From Lithospermum erythrorhizon (Eukaryota > Streptophyta > Magnoliopsida > Boraginales > Boraginaceae): a stretch of 64,000 nt of DNA. Under the pieces are notes generated by a model. It had not been told where the DNA came from. It saw only the letters and a program-made list of their open reading frames with translations, and did no database searches. Shown here one piece after another: positions 11,228-25,000 of the stretch (its first letter is position 1; the number at the start of each line of letters is the position of its first letter). Location of the stretch: positions 2,418,001-2,482,000 of the forward strand of contig JADFUC010000709.1 of NCBI GenBank assembly GCA_019722365.1, in the 5' to 3' direction. The position numbers were made by a program, and so were the translations under genes.

Positions 11228-14200
11228 TAAATAATGCGTAGGTAATAACATACACTTTGTACTAACATTATAACGAGAACTGTTAAGATTTCATTAATGA
11301 TATAATTAATTAATTTTCATTAATCTTTATATATATTTAATTTATCTCATTATTCTTAGCCCATTAGTGAGGAAGAATAGAGAAGAAGAATTTTGGTGAT
11401 AGTTTATGAAAAAGTGTAATCGTCTGCTATTTAACTATCAAATAAGTGTGAACAACCTGCTAAGAATAATAATAAACGACTAACCGAAGTAAATAATAAA
11501 ATATCACAATAGTTAGTAAATACAATAATCCCAGAATCCCAATACTAACGAAGGCTCTTAATCCAGAGGCAGCCTAAAATAACATTCCACTACGATAATG
11601 AATTACAAATAAGCGACTTATACGACCAAGCCATCATTCTCTTCATTCTATTCTACTCTTATTTCAATGTATAAGTCCAAGCTCCCTCTGACTTCGATAC
11701 ACATTTCCTCCACTACACACTATTATCTCTAATATGTGTAAACTACACGATAACAATAATGTACGATCACAGAATAAGGCCATAACAACAACAGTATTAA
11801 TACTAAGTGAGTTTTATAGATTAATCCGCATATCTACCCTACCAATAAAATATAAACTCAAAGTTCTTTGCCTCACAAAATACAACGATAATACTCTTTG
11901 TTTTCAGCGAAGCCTGGGATCCGCAAGTCGATTCCTTTTATATAACAGAAAGACAAACAAAGCCATTGAATAACTTCCATAAACAAAACTTCCATTTTCA
12001 GAATCATTCAACGATTCGGCCTTCTTCCTTCGATTTAAGTGTGGACCTTCCCAAACTTGATGCTCAAGTAATTCATTTTCCACTAGTACAAATCGTATCA
12101 CAAGAGATCTTCTACATAAAATGAAATAATATATCTTGTATCCAATGATAGTGGGGGCGTCAAGTCACAAGTGATCCTGAACGAAGAGACCTTTATTTAA
12201 TTTATTTGTAGGCGCTACTGCAATCTTATAGGACCACTCTCTTATCATCTTATATTCTTATGTATGGGCATCGGACAATACCATCAAACTGTGTACAGGT
12301 GAGGTTGTTAGATTTCCAACCATCACCACCAACTCTCTTTGATGACCATTGAGGGAGTCAAAAGTTCATCTAGACAAAAACAAAATAAAAATTAGATAAA
12401 TAATGAGAAAAATGGATTTGGATTGCATGTTATATTTTGACCGGCACTTTCTATTACATCAATTTTATACCATGAGATGCCTTACGGATAAATGTTAATA
12501 CAAATCAAATTGAAAATCATGCATACAAATATTTTATTTTGTTTACTCCATCTCGTCTAGTCCAAGAAACATGTAATGTATGTTTCCACATAGGATACGT
12601 TATGGTTTTTAGTCAAATATATTGGCTATAATTTACCAATAAAATTATTGAAAATATTAGACTTGTTCCCTTTTGGTAGACGATTTTATTTGATGATGGG
12701 AAGAGGGAATTTTATGATTTCATTCCTTTTTCTATCTTCATTTATATTTAGAGCACTTGCAATCTTCCATCATATGGTTGCTGCTCACACGTGATCTACC
12801 TACCATCATTCACACCTACAAATGGTCTAATAAAATCATGAATATCTAAAATAGATAACAGGCTTAACACACAAAATTAACATGGTTCAAACTAATTTTT
12901 TTCTTAATCATAGAGTTTTGTCATAAGTTTAAAAAAAAAATTAGTACTCCGTATTATAAAATAAAATTATACAAATTCAACCAATCAAATATATTATATT
13001 TTAAATTATCGTAATAATAAAGATCTCGAAGTTCAAGTGATTGACACACAACGAGAGCAAAATGTGTTTGACATTACACACTAATTTATGTAAATTTAAA
13101 TTTATATCTTTAACTTTCACTTCTCCTCATTTCCATTTATTTTATGTTTTTTGTCAAAATAGAATCAATTATTGAATTTCTATTTTGGCTAAATTTCATA
13201 CAAGACTCAAATCATGAAAATATTTCAAATGTGATCTAAATTTATTTCAAACCTTTCAAATGTATCTCAAGATGATTTTTGGCACTGACTTTAAAAAAAT
13301 ATTTTCGACAATCGAATCCTCTACTTTAATAGATAAACATAAGGGTAAAATAAAAATCATATATATTGGCTAATTTACGTCATTTTAAATATAGCTACTT
13401 AATTAATTTACCAATTAATTTTAATTAATTCAATTAAAGAAAAATATCTTCAACCCGACTTCACATCACCCTCACTCTACCAAAACAGTACAAAATATGG
13501 ATTTGAAGTATAACAAAATGATATCAAAAGGCTAATTTGTTATTTGTCCCCTATACTATGCGTTTATTTTCAACTCGCTCTCACAAGTGCTTCGCCTGTC
13601 TGTCAAGTTTTATGGCTAAGTAATAAATGGGGACTGGAGATTACACATGAATAGGATGGGGGATCGATGACTGGAACGCCTGATGGTCAAGGATTAAAAT
13701 TATTGGAGTGAGTGCCATGACAACAAAGCGGCAGGACGCAGATGTCAAGCAAGGTGGGGATTTATTTTCAATTTTTTATTTGTACTTATTATAAAATAAC
13801 CGCATATGTTAAATATTTAAAAATATACCTCTATTTTCAAATGTAATATTTGAGAAAATTCTAATTAAGGGTAAAATAGATATTTTATATTTTTAATGTA
13901 TTTTTATGTTGTTAAATGTAGAATCGGAATTGAAAAAGATTCTGGTATAATAAAAATGGGCTTTAAGAGACAAGATGCATGTGCTGCTAAAAGATGTAGT
14001 AACGTTTAAATAACCTGAAACCACATAACAAAGTTAAAAATAAATACATAATATAGGAGGCAAATAGCAAATTAGCCATATCAAAATAAAGTTGATAAAA
14101 TTAGAAATGATAATTATAAAAAGAAAAAAAAGACGAGGAAAATATAATTGTTATAGTCATCATCGCGATCGTCATCTATCTTCACAAGCGGCTAAGCCAT

Positions 14201-14401
14201 TTCGATTTGGACTTTGCAGTACTCTATCAATGTCCACTTGAATATTTTGAATTAGTAACACCAAATGTGCAACTTATTAAAGGGGCCATAACTTGATGTC
14301 AAAGTCGATCAAGAAACAATCGATAGACTACGCTACTGCCAAGAAACTTAAATTGTAATAATCAATTTTTAATTAATTCAAAGATTTTCTACTGTTTTTT
14401 G

Positions 14402-14431
14402 TGTGAGGTGAGGTGAGATGAGGTGAGGTAA
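14402..14431 (+). repeat. Short GAGGT-type microsatellite
   Basis: Imperfect repeats of a GAGGT pentamer, about six units with one interruption. Confidence 0.7.
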
Positions 14432-15209
14432 AGTGCATGTGTAAAGGCCGAAGATTTTTTACTATTTTTTAATCAATTAACAATTCGATTCAATTAAACG
14501 TCATATTTTAAAACGATCCATAAATCAGAATATATAATTTTGTTTTTATCCTTATTTTTTAACTATTGTTAGCCAGCCATTAAAAATATTTTTTTCAAAA
14601 TTCATACGCCAAAAATCACCTTCTGCATTTAATTATTCAAACGTCAAACGTTTCCAAAGATAAAATTTAGCCTTCTATTTTTGACAAAACATTTATTACA
14701 ATAAGGGATGGAGGGAATACATATTTGATATCACATAATTTTTTATACAAATTTGAAACTATTTATTAATAAAATCTTCCTATCCATCCATTACAATAAC
14801 TCACAAATTTTTCAAAATAAAAAAATAGTCATGAGATTTCTATTTTGAAACAGGTCCCAGAATTATTTGGGGAAATACAGTAATTCATAAGAATTTGGAG
14901 GGAGTAAAAAATGGAAGTTGCACCAATAAATGTCTTGGATTGCGTGACGTCTTGATGTCACTTACACCAACAGAAAAGCATCAAATTAAATAAAAATAAA
15001 AATAAGCAGCTTTGTTTATTGGTTGAATTTTATACTGAAATAACATAATTATTGGTTGCTTTGATTGATTCTCTTCTTCTATAGATTCCATTTATTATAT
15101 TTATCTCTGCATATTATTAAGTTTATTACTAAGAACCCAAAAGCCTCTTAAAGAAGAATCTTCAAGAATCTCTACATAATTTATTCTCAAATTTAATATT
15201 TCTTGTATA

Positions 15210-16184
15210 ATTGAGTGAATTTATGAATACCATTTTGATTTAGAAGCTAAATATTGGAGCTTTTTGTATTGAAATAGTGAAATTGGATATATTTGAAGAG
15301 TCCTGAAGAATGAAATCTTCAAGAATCTGTTCAGAAGCATAATTGAGTAATATATAAGTATTCATCTGATTTAGAAGCTAAAGATTGGAGCTTTTTGTAT
15401 TGAAAAAGTGAAATTTGATTGAAATCTTTAAGCTTTAATCTCAATTTTATATTTTCATGCATAATTGAGTAAATTTATAAATACCATTTTGATTTGAAAG
15501 CTAAAGATTGGAACTTTTTGTATTGAAAAAGTGAAATTTGATTGAATTGGTTGTAGGAAAAAGCCTCACAGGAATCTTCAAGCTTTCCTCTCAATTTTCT
15601 TCTTCCTTACATAATTGAGTAGATTTAGAAGTACCATTTTGATTTGGAAGTTAAAGATTGGAGCTTTTTGTATTGAAAAAGTGAAATTTTATTGAATTGG
15701 ATATATAGGAAGAGTCTTGAATACTGAAATCTTTAAGCTTTGATATCAATTTTATTCCTTCTTGCATAATTGAGTTAATTTAGAAATACCATTTTGATTT
15801 GGAAGCTAAAGATTGGAGCTTTTGTATTGAAAGAGTGAAATTGGATATATAGGAAGAGTCTTCAAGAGTTAAATCTTCAAGAATTCACCATTTCAATTTC
15901 TTTTCTTTTCTTGCATAATTGAGTAAATTTAGAAATACCAATCTTATTTAGAAGCTGAAGGTTAGAGCTTTTTGTATTGAAAGAGTGGGATTGGATATAT
16001 AGGAAAAGTCTTGAAAGTGAAATTTTTGAAAAATCTTATCAGAAGCAGACCATTCTCTTTCAATATTCTTGCATAATTGAGCATATTAGTAAATACTTAT
16101 CTGATTTGGAAGTTAAAGATTTGAGGTTTTGATATTGGAAGAGTGAAATTGGACTGAATTGGATATATTGGAAGAGTTTGTTTG
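15210..16184 (+). repeat. Seven-copy tandem repeat forming the CAT 5' leader/promoter
   Basis: The phrase ATAATTGAGT (or a variant) recurs at about 15210, 15342, 15464, 15614, 15769, 15918 and 16076. Each is followed by ACCATTTTGATTT-like sequence and then AAGATTGGAGCTTTTTGTAT. Units are about 120-160 bp and diverged. The last copy ends directly at the CAT start codon, so the array must include the 5' UTR and possibly the core promoter. Several short upstream ATG ORFs lie in the units. Confidence 0.9.
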
Positions 16185-19100
16185 ATGGGTGCTCTATTTG
16201 ATTCTCAAAACGATGGTGTCACGGAAGGAGGTAAGAGGGTTGTTGGAGGTTTCAGAGGTTTTGTGAGGAGGAAACAAGTTGATGGAGCTGGAGGAGGTGG
16301 AAGTATTCCTAAGCATAATCAATTGGCTAAGGCTTTAAGTGTTCCTCATCTCATTGCCATAGGTATATATATATATATATTCAACATGGATTTATTTCAA
16401 AAAAAATCATTTTGTGGATTTGGTCGTATATCTTCAGGTTCCTTTTCTTAAAAGTATGATATATTCATCATGGTCACTAGGAATCTAATGTTTTTGTTGT
16501 GTGGATTTGCTTGTATGCCTTCTGGTTCCTTTTTAAGGAAGTATGATTATTCTTGAATTTTGTTTTGTTTCAATAGCACACAAAATAAAAGGTTTCTATA
16601 TAGGATTGTTATGTATGAATAAAGAAGAGAGACCAGAAAAAGAACGGTGGAATTTGGTTATGATCATTGACCACTTTGTTTGTTTGTAGGGAACTGAATA
16701 TCCAGCTTTTTCATGTTTCTATATAGGATTGTTATGGATTTTGCCAGAAGCAGAACTGTATAGCCAATTATTTGATTGTATCTGGATATAAAAGAACAAC
16801 TTTAGTGATTTGAAACACCTGTGATCATGTAAAGTTATGCACGATGTCTAGTAGGGATCAGCTCATATGGTGATGCTTAAGAGATTATGGTTTTTGAAGC
16901 TTTACAAGCTATACTTTGTTTCTACATCAAATGAATTTCTTAATTAACCGGAGAACTATGATTTCAGGTGTCATTTCTCATATATAGCATGATTCACCTT
17001 TTGAATAATGCAGGAGTTGGTTCAACCATTGGTGCCGGAGTCTATATCCTTGTCGGGACAGTCGCTAGAGAACACTCTGGACCTGCCCTCACATTTTCGT
17101 TCCTCATAGCTGGGATCGCTGCTGCACTTTCTGCCTTTTGCTATGCCGAGCTGGCTAGTCGCTGTCCATCTGCTGGTAGTGCCTATCACTACTCTTACAT
17201 TTGTGTTGGAGAAGGGTAATTCCCATCTTTTGAACTAAGTAATACTTATGTCAGCATCTCTAGTTGATCTTATGCTCCTCGAGCCATCTCTTAGGGTTTT
17301 TTGTTTTGTTGCAGGGTTGCTTGGTTGATTGGTTGGGGCTTAATATTGGAGTACACAATAGGGGGCTCAGCTGTCGCTCGTGGCATATCGCCCAACCTGG
17401 TAATTACCATCTATTATTCTCAATAGGTTGTTTGTGTTTTAAGTTGTTGCTCTGATAGTACATTCTCTCTGTACAGAAAACTGGTTTGTTTGAATCAGTA
17501 TTTTCCTTACTTTACAGGACTTGAACATTTTAATTTCCCCAGTTTAGTTTTAAATCTTGTCCAATTTTTTGGTGATGTTTAATGATCCTTATCTCCACAG
17601 GCCCTGCTTTTTGGAGGTCCAGATAGTCTCCCAAGTTTTCTTTCTCGTCACACCATCCCTGGTCTTGATGTCACAGTTGACCCTTGTGCTGCAATTTTAG
17701 TTTGTGTGGTCACGGGTCTTTTATGTGTGGGAATCAAGGAGGTAAATTTTAAAGTACCATTTTTATGACATGTTATTCAAAGTTGATCTGTTTGCCACCC
17801 AATTCTATAAAAGTTATTTAATTTACTATATTTCCCTTATCTGGTTCTAGAGTACGATGGTACAAGGAGTTGTGACATGTGCCAACATATGTGCAATGAT
17901 CTTTGTGATTATAGCGGGTGGATATATAGGTTACAAAACTGGATGGCCTGGTTATGAGCTTCCTTCTGGGTAATTTTATATATTATCTGAAGCCCTCATG
18001 TATTGTTCTTTCCGTTGCCGACTTCTTAAAACTTTATTGCCTTTTCAAAGGTATTTCCCGTTCGGGGCTGATGGTATGCTTGCTGGAGCGTCAACAGTCT
18101 TCTTTGCATATATTGGTTTTGATTCAGTTGCTAGCACGGCAGAGGAGGTACATTATCAGATACCTTATCATAAATTTATGGCCGTTACTTATAGATTCGG
18201 ACATAGGAATTAAACTGCTAAATGTAAACTATGTTACATGGATCTGTCAAAGAATGACGATTACCTATTCCCGGCCAGTACTAACGCCTACTGAGGTATC
18301 TCTTTCAGATAGCACTTCTGAGAAAATGCTTGAAGTACCCAAATTAAATATCCACATTTTACCCTTAAAATATGCAGATGTCAGCCTGCAAAATTTGCCT
18401 TTTTCTTTTGCTGACCTATTGCCAATCTAAAACAGGTGAAAAATCCCCAACGCGATTTGCCAATGGGTATTGGTTTTGCACTCTCTATATGCTGCGCACT
18501 GTATATGCTGGTCTCTGCGGTTATTGTTGGTTTAGTGCCCTACTATGACATGGACCCTGACACTCCTATCTCCTCTGCATTTTCTACTCATGGAGTCGAG
18601 TGGGCAGCGTAAGTTGAACTGTCATATACTTATGTAGGAAGGACTTGGTCTAATTTCAGGAAATAAGTTCAGATTTTCCTTCAATACTTAACCTCAATAT
18701 CTTTCATGTTATGTTCATGCAGTTACATAATAACTGTGGGAGCTTGTACTGCTCTCTGCTCCACATTGATGGGTTCTTTACTGCCTCAGGTAACCCAGTG
18801 GGGATTCTTCATTTGTGAGTGTTAGTTTACCTTTCTAGAGCTCAAGTGTTTCTTGTTAAAAAGGTGAAGCAATTATTTATTACTCAAATGAATATGTTCA
18901 AAAAGTGAACAGTTAACAGTTCATATCTATTCATATAGTGCTGAAATGCATTTCTTGTAGTTTTTCTACAGCTTAAGTGCTGTTAGTATCTCTCTTTTTG
19001 ATTTTTTTAAGGTGCACTCATAAATTCTGATTCTAGATGTTTTGTTTATTGCTCAGCCTAGAATACTTATGGCAATGGCTAGAGATGGGCTGTTGCCATC

Positions 19101-20984
19101 ATTCTTTTCCGATGTCAACAACCGCACCCAAGTCCCTATAAAGAGCACTATAGCGACTGGATTGTTGTCAGGAATGTTGGCCTTTTTCATGGACGTTGAT
19201 CAATTGGCAGGAATGGTATGAAATATGATGTTCTTTGCATAATTATTTCTTACACATGCTTTCTAATACATTAGTCTGGTTCTGACAGTCAATTAATTAT
19301 ATATTTCAGGTCAGTGTTGGCACACTTCTTGCTTTCACAGTTGTTGCGATTTCAGTTCTGATACTCAGATATGTTCCTCCTGATGTGGTTCCACTTCCAT
19401 CTTCTCTCCAAGGGTCAATAGACATTATAACTTTACGATATAGCCGAGAAAGTAGCAGCACAGACATTAAAGTTCAAGTTTCAGCATCTGGTGAGAAGTA
19501 TCCATCTTCAGACAGCAAGGGGGCAATTTATGATAGACTTTTGGAGAAGGTTTCTGATCAATATCCACGTAAGTATATTCAAAATTTCAAACTAGACTTA
19601 TCTTCTTGTAAGTTCCTGATTGAATACCCTGAAAAGAAAAGGATATCCATGACATCTTAGATGTCAAATATCAGAGAGTTTTTTTTGTTTTCTTTTGGGC
19701 GTTCCCGCCCCCTCGTAAAAAAACATTTTCTCCCCCTGTCAATATTTTCTCTTTACTTTGTCGTTCCCTCAAAAAAAAAAATTGGCCCCTATAAGACTAA
19801 ATATATATTTTTGTGTCCTCTAATAACAAATTATGGTTCCTCCACTGTGATCCTGCATATTCTATTTGCTAGATTATTTGTTCATACCGTTTAGACATTT
19901 GAGGAAAAGCGTCTTCTCGAGAAGATATGATATCATTTTTCACGTGTCAATGACATGTCCAACTTACATGTCCTTATGATTGTACTAGTTGTGGTAAACG
20001 AAGAGAAACGGCGGAAAGTTGCTGGTTGGACCATAATGGTTACATGTCTTGGTATTCTCTTGCTTACGGGGGCTGCTTCATCTGTGCAACTCCATAGGTG
20101 TGTGATATAGCTGCTTATAAATGTTATATGACACAAATTTAGTCTTTTGTTTTGAATTAATATATAATGTCATGATCTTGATTGCTTAATTGTGCAATTT
20201 GCAGTACTGTTAGATATACCCTGTGCGTGTGTGGTGGGGGAATTCTTTTATCTTGCCTAGCAGTACTCACTTGTTTAGATCAAGATGATGCAAGACATAA
20301 CTTTGGACACACTGGAGGTGAGATTAGAGTTTTGCTGTGATGGATGTTTACATGAGTTCGCAATAGATAAGAAGCGTAGGTATTATTAGATGCCTACTTA
20401 TAAGCTACGGAGTAAAAGATTAGGAAAGCTAAGCTGTTAATACTTCTAGAATTATGATTAGCGTAGGTAGTATATATAACATTTTCTTGTCGCTGTGCTC
20501 AGGTTTCATCTGCCCTTTTATTCCACTGTTACCTATCACTAGCATCCTCATCAATGTCTACTTGCTAATCAACCTTGGGTAAGCCTTTTGCATTCTATTC
20601 TTTGCCATTACTGAAGATACTTTATTCCAGAACTTATGTACATGAATGATGAAAACACTGCAATCTATTAAGCCATTTGTTGTAAGCTATAAAGATCGAA
20701 ACATATACATTTCTGTTAAAGCTCATCTCATTTGTGTTTAAAATAGCATGGCATCTTTCAACTGTTCCCTTGTGTTACCCTGTTACTATCCTATCAACCT
20801 CTTCTAACATGGCTATTTTGACGACAGGGGTCCAACGTGGGCACGTGTGTCCATCTGGCTGTTGGTGGGAATGGTTGTTTACCTTTGCTATGGTCGCACC
20901 CATAGCTCATTGAAGGATGCGGTGTATGTGCCTGCGGCCCATGTTGATGAAATTTACGAGACCTCATCAAACTCTATTGCTTAG
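16185..20984 (+). CDS. CAT2/4-like: Cationic amino acid transporter, CAT2/CAT4 type (14 exons; frameshift in last exon)
   Basis: Predicted APC-superfamily amino acid permease; plant CAT2/CAT4 proteins are tonoplast carriers of amino acids. Exons: 16185-16362, 17014-17215, 17315-17399, 17601-17741, 17851-17969, 18051-18147, 18436-18608, 18723-18789, 19057-19215, 19310-19568, 19989-20097, 20205-20317, 20503-20578 and 20829-20984. All borders are GT-AG and phases agree through exon 13. Diagnostic stretches are [18 protein letters not shown] in the first helices, [46 protein letters not shown] and a C-terminal [14 protein letters not shown]. About 644 residues are expected, close to plant CAT2. 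Exon 14 needs one extra base near 20880 to reach the family C-terminus ending at 20984. As written, the frame ends at 20913 after about 14 altered residues. Identity is secure; the intactness of the C-terminus is not. Confidence 0.93.
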
Positions 20985-21300
20985 ATTTACATTGGAGGTG
21001 AAAGATCTCAGCAACCAATTCTTCATAGCTTCTGAAATAGTTTTTCCACTACAGATAATATCCAATTTTAATATATTTCATTGTATAATAGCCTTTCCAA
21101 TGGAAGTTGGGAAGGATAGTGTAAGAGAAAGATCTATATATTGATAATGCTATAGTTATCGGGAGCACAAGCGTGGTCCTTGGTGTGTTGTATATGTACA
21201 GTTTCACTGCAATGCAATGTATATAATTTTGAGACAAAAATATGGTTAAATTGCCAGTAATGTCAACTTATTTTTCGTTGAATCGTTGATTCCTATTGAT
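20985..21300 (+). other. Probable CAT 3' UTR and short spacer
   Basis: AT-rich sequence following the CAT stop codon, without coding character. It likely contains the transcript's 3' end, but no single poly(A) signal stands out. Confidence 0.5.
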
Positions 21301-21606
21301 CTAGCAAAATAAACAGCAACATCTGCAATCCCTTCCGGTGATCTCAGCACTTGTGACTTGTGAGGTCTCATCTTCTAGTGGAAAGATATGGTCTATTTCT
21401 CTTAATACATCAAATCTTATGTTAATGTATTTTTCTTCTTGCTCATCGTCATTCGTTGATATCCTTTTGCTTCCAAGTTCTGTGCAGAAAATTGTGGGCT
21501 CGCAGGGATAAGGTTGTGTATTACCCCCCTCCAATGTCAAGTATGAGCTCTTAAGTATAAGACGCACATTGGAATAAGTTACCGCTTGCATAACTGTTGC
21601 CTCCAT
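21301..21606 (-). CDS. Unrecognised 101-codon ORF, possibly an exon relic
   Basis: An open frame with ATG at 21606 and stop at 21301. The composition looks protein-like rather than random: mixed charge, an acidic stretch NDDEQEEKY and a final CRCCCLFC. I do not recognise the family. It sits between the 3' ends of CAT (+) and SEO (-), where no complete gene fits, so it may be a fragment of a lost gene or chance. Alternative: a spliced exon whose neighbours I failed to see. Confidence 0.25.
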   Translation of the reverse strand: MEATVMQAVTYSNVRLILKSSYLTLEGGNTQPYPCEPTIFCTELGSKRISTNDDEQEEKYINIRFDVLREIDHIFPLEDETSQVTSAEITGRDCRCCCLFC

Positions 21607-22030
21607 ATGTGTATTACTTAACTGCTAAAATACATTGCAACTTGTCAGACTTAACATTTTCTAGCATCTTTGTTTCCTCTAATCTGTGATTCATTAGGAA
21701 AAGTTTGGTTCGTAATGATGTTCTGAAGGAGATCTATATTCTACATATAGTTGAGTTGTTTACTGATCAAGTAAGTCATTTAGATTAATATGAATGATTT
21801 TTTTTGGATGTGGAGCAACACCTATATAACTGTGACTTTTTATCTATTAATATTAAGATTGAAAATACAACAAACACAACACACTTTAAAGATCATGAAA
21901 TCAATAAGAAAACAAATGGAAGTAAATTATATCCTCACAAGCTGAGTATGCAAGACTCATGCAAGGAATATATATGGTACTATGAAGGTTTCTTTATTCT
22001 TCAATAACTGGGACAATTATTATGATCAAT

Positions 22031-25000
22031 TTAGTCACTGCAGCCGCGGTACATAAGGTGTTTCTTCATGGGTTTCTCACATTCAGGCCACTCAATATGT
22101 GGCGGGGCACGGGCACTGCTACCTGGGTAAACAAACCTCCAGCAGATGTTTTCAGGGTGGCGATCTCTGAGAACATCATCAAGAACCTTCACGAAACTGC
22201 TGCTATCGGTGACCATGTCTCTCCAAGTTGAGAATTCCTCCAGGACTTTGTACACAAGTTCGCCTTCTTGCATCGCCATTTCACCATATTGTCCTCTGCC
22301 AAACACTGCCCATGGCCTATCACTGTTGTCATAGATGAGGACAGAAATGATCTTTTGCATTATTGCATCATTAGCTGTTGGCAACCCATGTTTCTCCCTG
22401 GAATTCCACATGCATTTCAGCCTCTCCCAGAAGAACCAAGTGTGGAATTCAGGCAGCACACTGCTTAGATTCTCCCTTGTGATGACATCATTGTTCCTCC
22501 TAACAAATTCTTGTGTTGAACTTTTTCCTACATACAACAATTCCAGTGGGATATCAAGCTGCCTTGCTACATTTCTTGCGATTGTTGTGAATTTTCGGAT
22601 CCAATCAATGTTGTCGCCTCCAAAGACACATATGTACTTGTTGCTTGTAAGCTGCAGAAAACAATTGTTAAACCCGGATTTGGAGAGGAGGAAAAGCAAT
22701 AGTGGGGCAAAACAAGAGTTTGTAACGTTTTTTACACTTCATGTCACGCTCCCTGTTATATAAATCATGATCGATAGTCGTATTAAATTGGTACTTACCC
22801 AGCTATGGACAGTAGGATCAATGGTGTCAACAAGCAAATCCATGCTCCATCTTGCATCTCTCCAGAGCTCCTTTTCTCTAGCTTCATCGAAAGGCGAAGC
22901 TCCAAAACCCCAAATCCAGTACATATCAATGGCATCATAGTTGGAGACTCTCCCATGAGGATCAAGAACAACAAGAATAGGTTTCTCATCAAATTTCCAC
23001 TCCTCCCTGATGAATCTAATACCCAGGCCTTAATCACATGAAGTCAGACACAGAGTACCATGGCATCTTCTTCTGGATTTCATGGGACCTTGACCTCAAC
23101 ACAGGGTCCTCATGGGATGCAACTGTTCTGTTTATGATTGGAATCCACACGACTTCGATTCGGCCATCGAGGCGATTTTCTGCATATATTCTTGATTCAT
23201 GGTACAATTGCAAGAGGATCTCAAACTCTGGTGCTGGTATGTCTAAATGTGAGACAAGGAGCATCACATTCCTTTTCTTTAGCACGTCCAGTTGTTTCTG
23301 GTATTGGACACCCGAAATGGAAACATTTATTAAGTCAACATCAACATTAACATGCCCCAATGATTCAAAGAGGTTCCCGCCTAAGCGTGGTAAGGGTGAA
23401 GTGCAAACAACTATCAACTACTTAAAAAAAATGAAAAGAAAAGAACAGTAGGTTGTGTCATGTGTCATTTTAATTTATTCCTCTAGGCTCTATATCCAAA
23501 ATTAGATAATATAAAATCTTTGACTTCAAAGGACAAAATATTACCGAGCAATAATACTAAGATGTTCCATGTTGTAGATATTATTGTAAGTTAATTAATA
23601 CCTTCATGGCATCATTTCCATCATAGAGAGGATATGGATCTTCTTTGTTATTCATCAGAGCCTTGATACCAATAAGGTTATCATAATGTGATGTCCCAAA
23701 AATTCTCTTGAGGGTCAGATAAATGTCTAGTTGCCTTCTTTCCTCTGTATACAAGTGAAAAATCATCAAGAATAAATATTGGTAGTCATATTTCTCATTA
23801 TTGGATAACAACTTACCAAGTTTGTGTTGATATTTTCTCCATTGTTCCTCTAGGAGACCTTTGGTTTGTGCCAACTTATGACCTAAGCTCCCCAACTCCC
23901 AGTTCACTTGGGATGTCAGGTACCTACAAATACAAACAATAATTTCCATTTCTAGTATGATATCAAAAAAACAACTTAGTCAAGATTATTAATCCAAGAA
24001 TAAAAAGAATAAGACTTACTCATGCCCCATAGCCATAAGGTTGAGGAGGATTGATGAGCATGCAACAATACTCTTAATAACCCAATAACAAGCAGTAGGA
24101 ATAACAGACAAATGAAGCATAGGAGAAACACCATCCTCAGCATCACGATTAATATGATGCTTATTGAATATTTCATTCAACTCAATAATGGACCTTGTAA
24201 CATCAAGCATTGCATCAACAAGGTCAGTTATGGCCTTGAATTTGGGACCAAATATTTCCATGTTCCCCATTATTTCAGGGATTTCCATAAGAAGAGACAC
24301 CGATCCAGCTAGAGGGTGGGTACGAAAGAGCTCGGCGACTAGCCAGAACTCACCATATTGCATGGTGAAGGCTGCCAAGGCTATCACCACCTTGGCTTCC
24401 CATGCATAGGGTGCCAAAGATTGGAATATTTTTTCGGATACTTTGCGTCCATCTCCACCGGAGTGGCAATGCCATATCAACTGTATGTCACACCAATCAT
24501 ATAATGTCAATTGTCGATATTGTAAAAACTCTTTAATACCCTTACTAATAAACATTTTATATCATCATATCATGTATATCTATGTAGAAAATTGAGACAA
24601 GCAATGGGACACTTGTTTATGTAGATACCAAATTGATAAGTCGATGCATGATTGCTAATAAGAAAATTAATACTACTAGTATCTATAAATATTTTTAATC
24701 ATTTTTTGTATATTTCACAAACTTCAATATATATAAAGAATGATTAATTAGGCAATATATAGTTAACTAAAAAAGGGACAAACATAGATTGGAACTTGTT
24801 CATTTATTATTAAAATCTAAAATTTGTACTTAAGTATTGAGTAAAACACATCTCTAGTGACAATTTGTTATGAATATATATTCTAATTATCACGTCCAAA
24901 TTCTCACCTCAGCAGCAATTTTGTGAACAGGATAAGCTAAGTCATCACGCATATCAGATAATGTGTATCCTTTCATCAAATTCTCTGCATGCAATTGATC

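Larger units (their letters stand above)
9420..15200. other. Long intergenic region, no gene recognised
   Basis: AT-rich DNA with no ORF that resembles a plant protein. It holds the small repeats listed separately: a 40-bp duplication near 9501, a 73-bp duplication near 10284, a MITE near 10997 and a short pentamer array near 14402. A TATA-like TATAAATAGA near 10155 exists, but no transcript could be attached to it. Confidence 0.6.

Noticed and set aside
17954..18430. 158-codon open frame inside the CAT gene
   Set aside because: It runs across CAT introns 5 and 6 and exon 6 in the wrong frame; the homologous frame and splice sites give the real exon at 18051-18147.
22335..22763. 142-codon plus-strand ORF
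   Set aside because: It is antisense to conserved SEO exon 6 and has no independent features.
23021..23042. 22-nt GT...AG segment in SEO exon 5 as a mini-intron
   Set aside because: Its removal restores frame, but 22 nt is far below the plant intron minimum and would delete residues that align to the family; a stop plus indel is the better reading.
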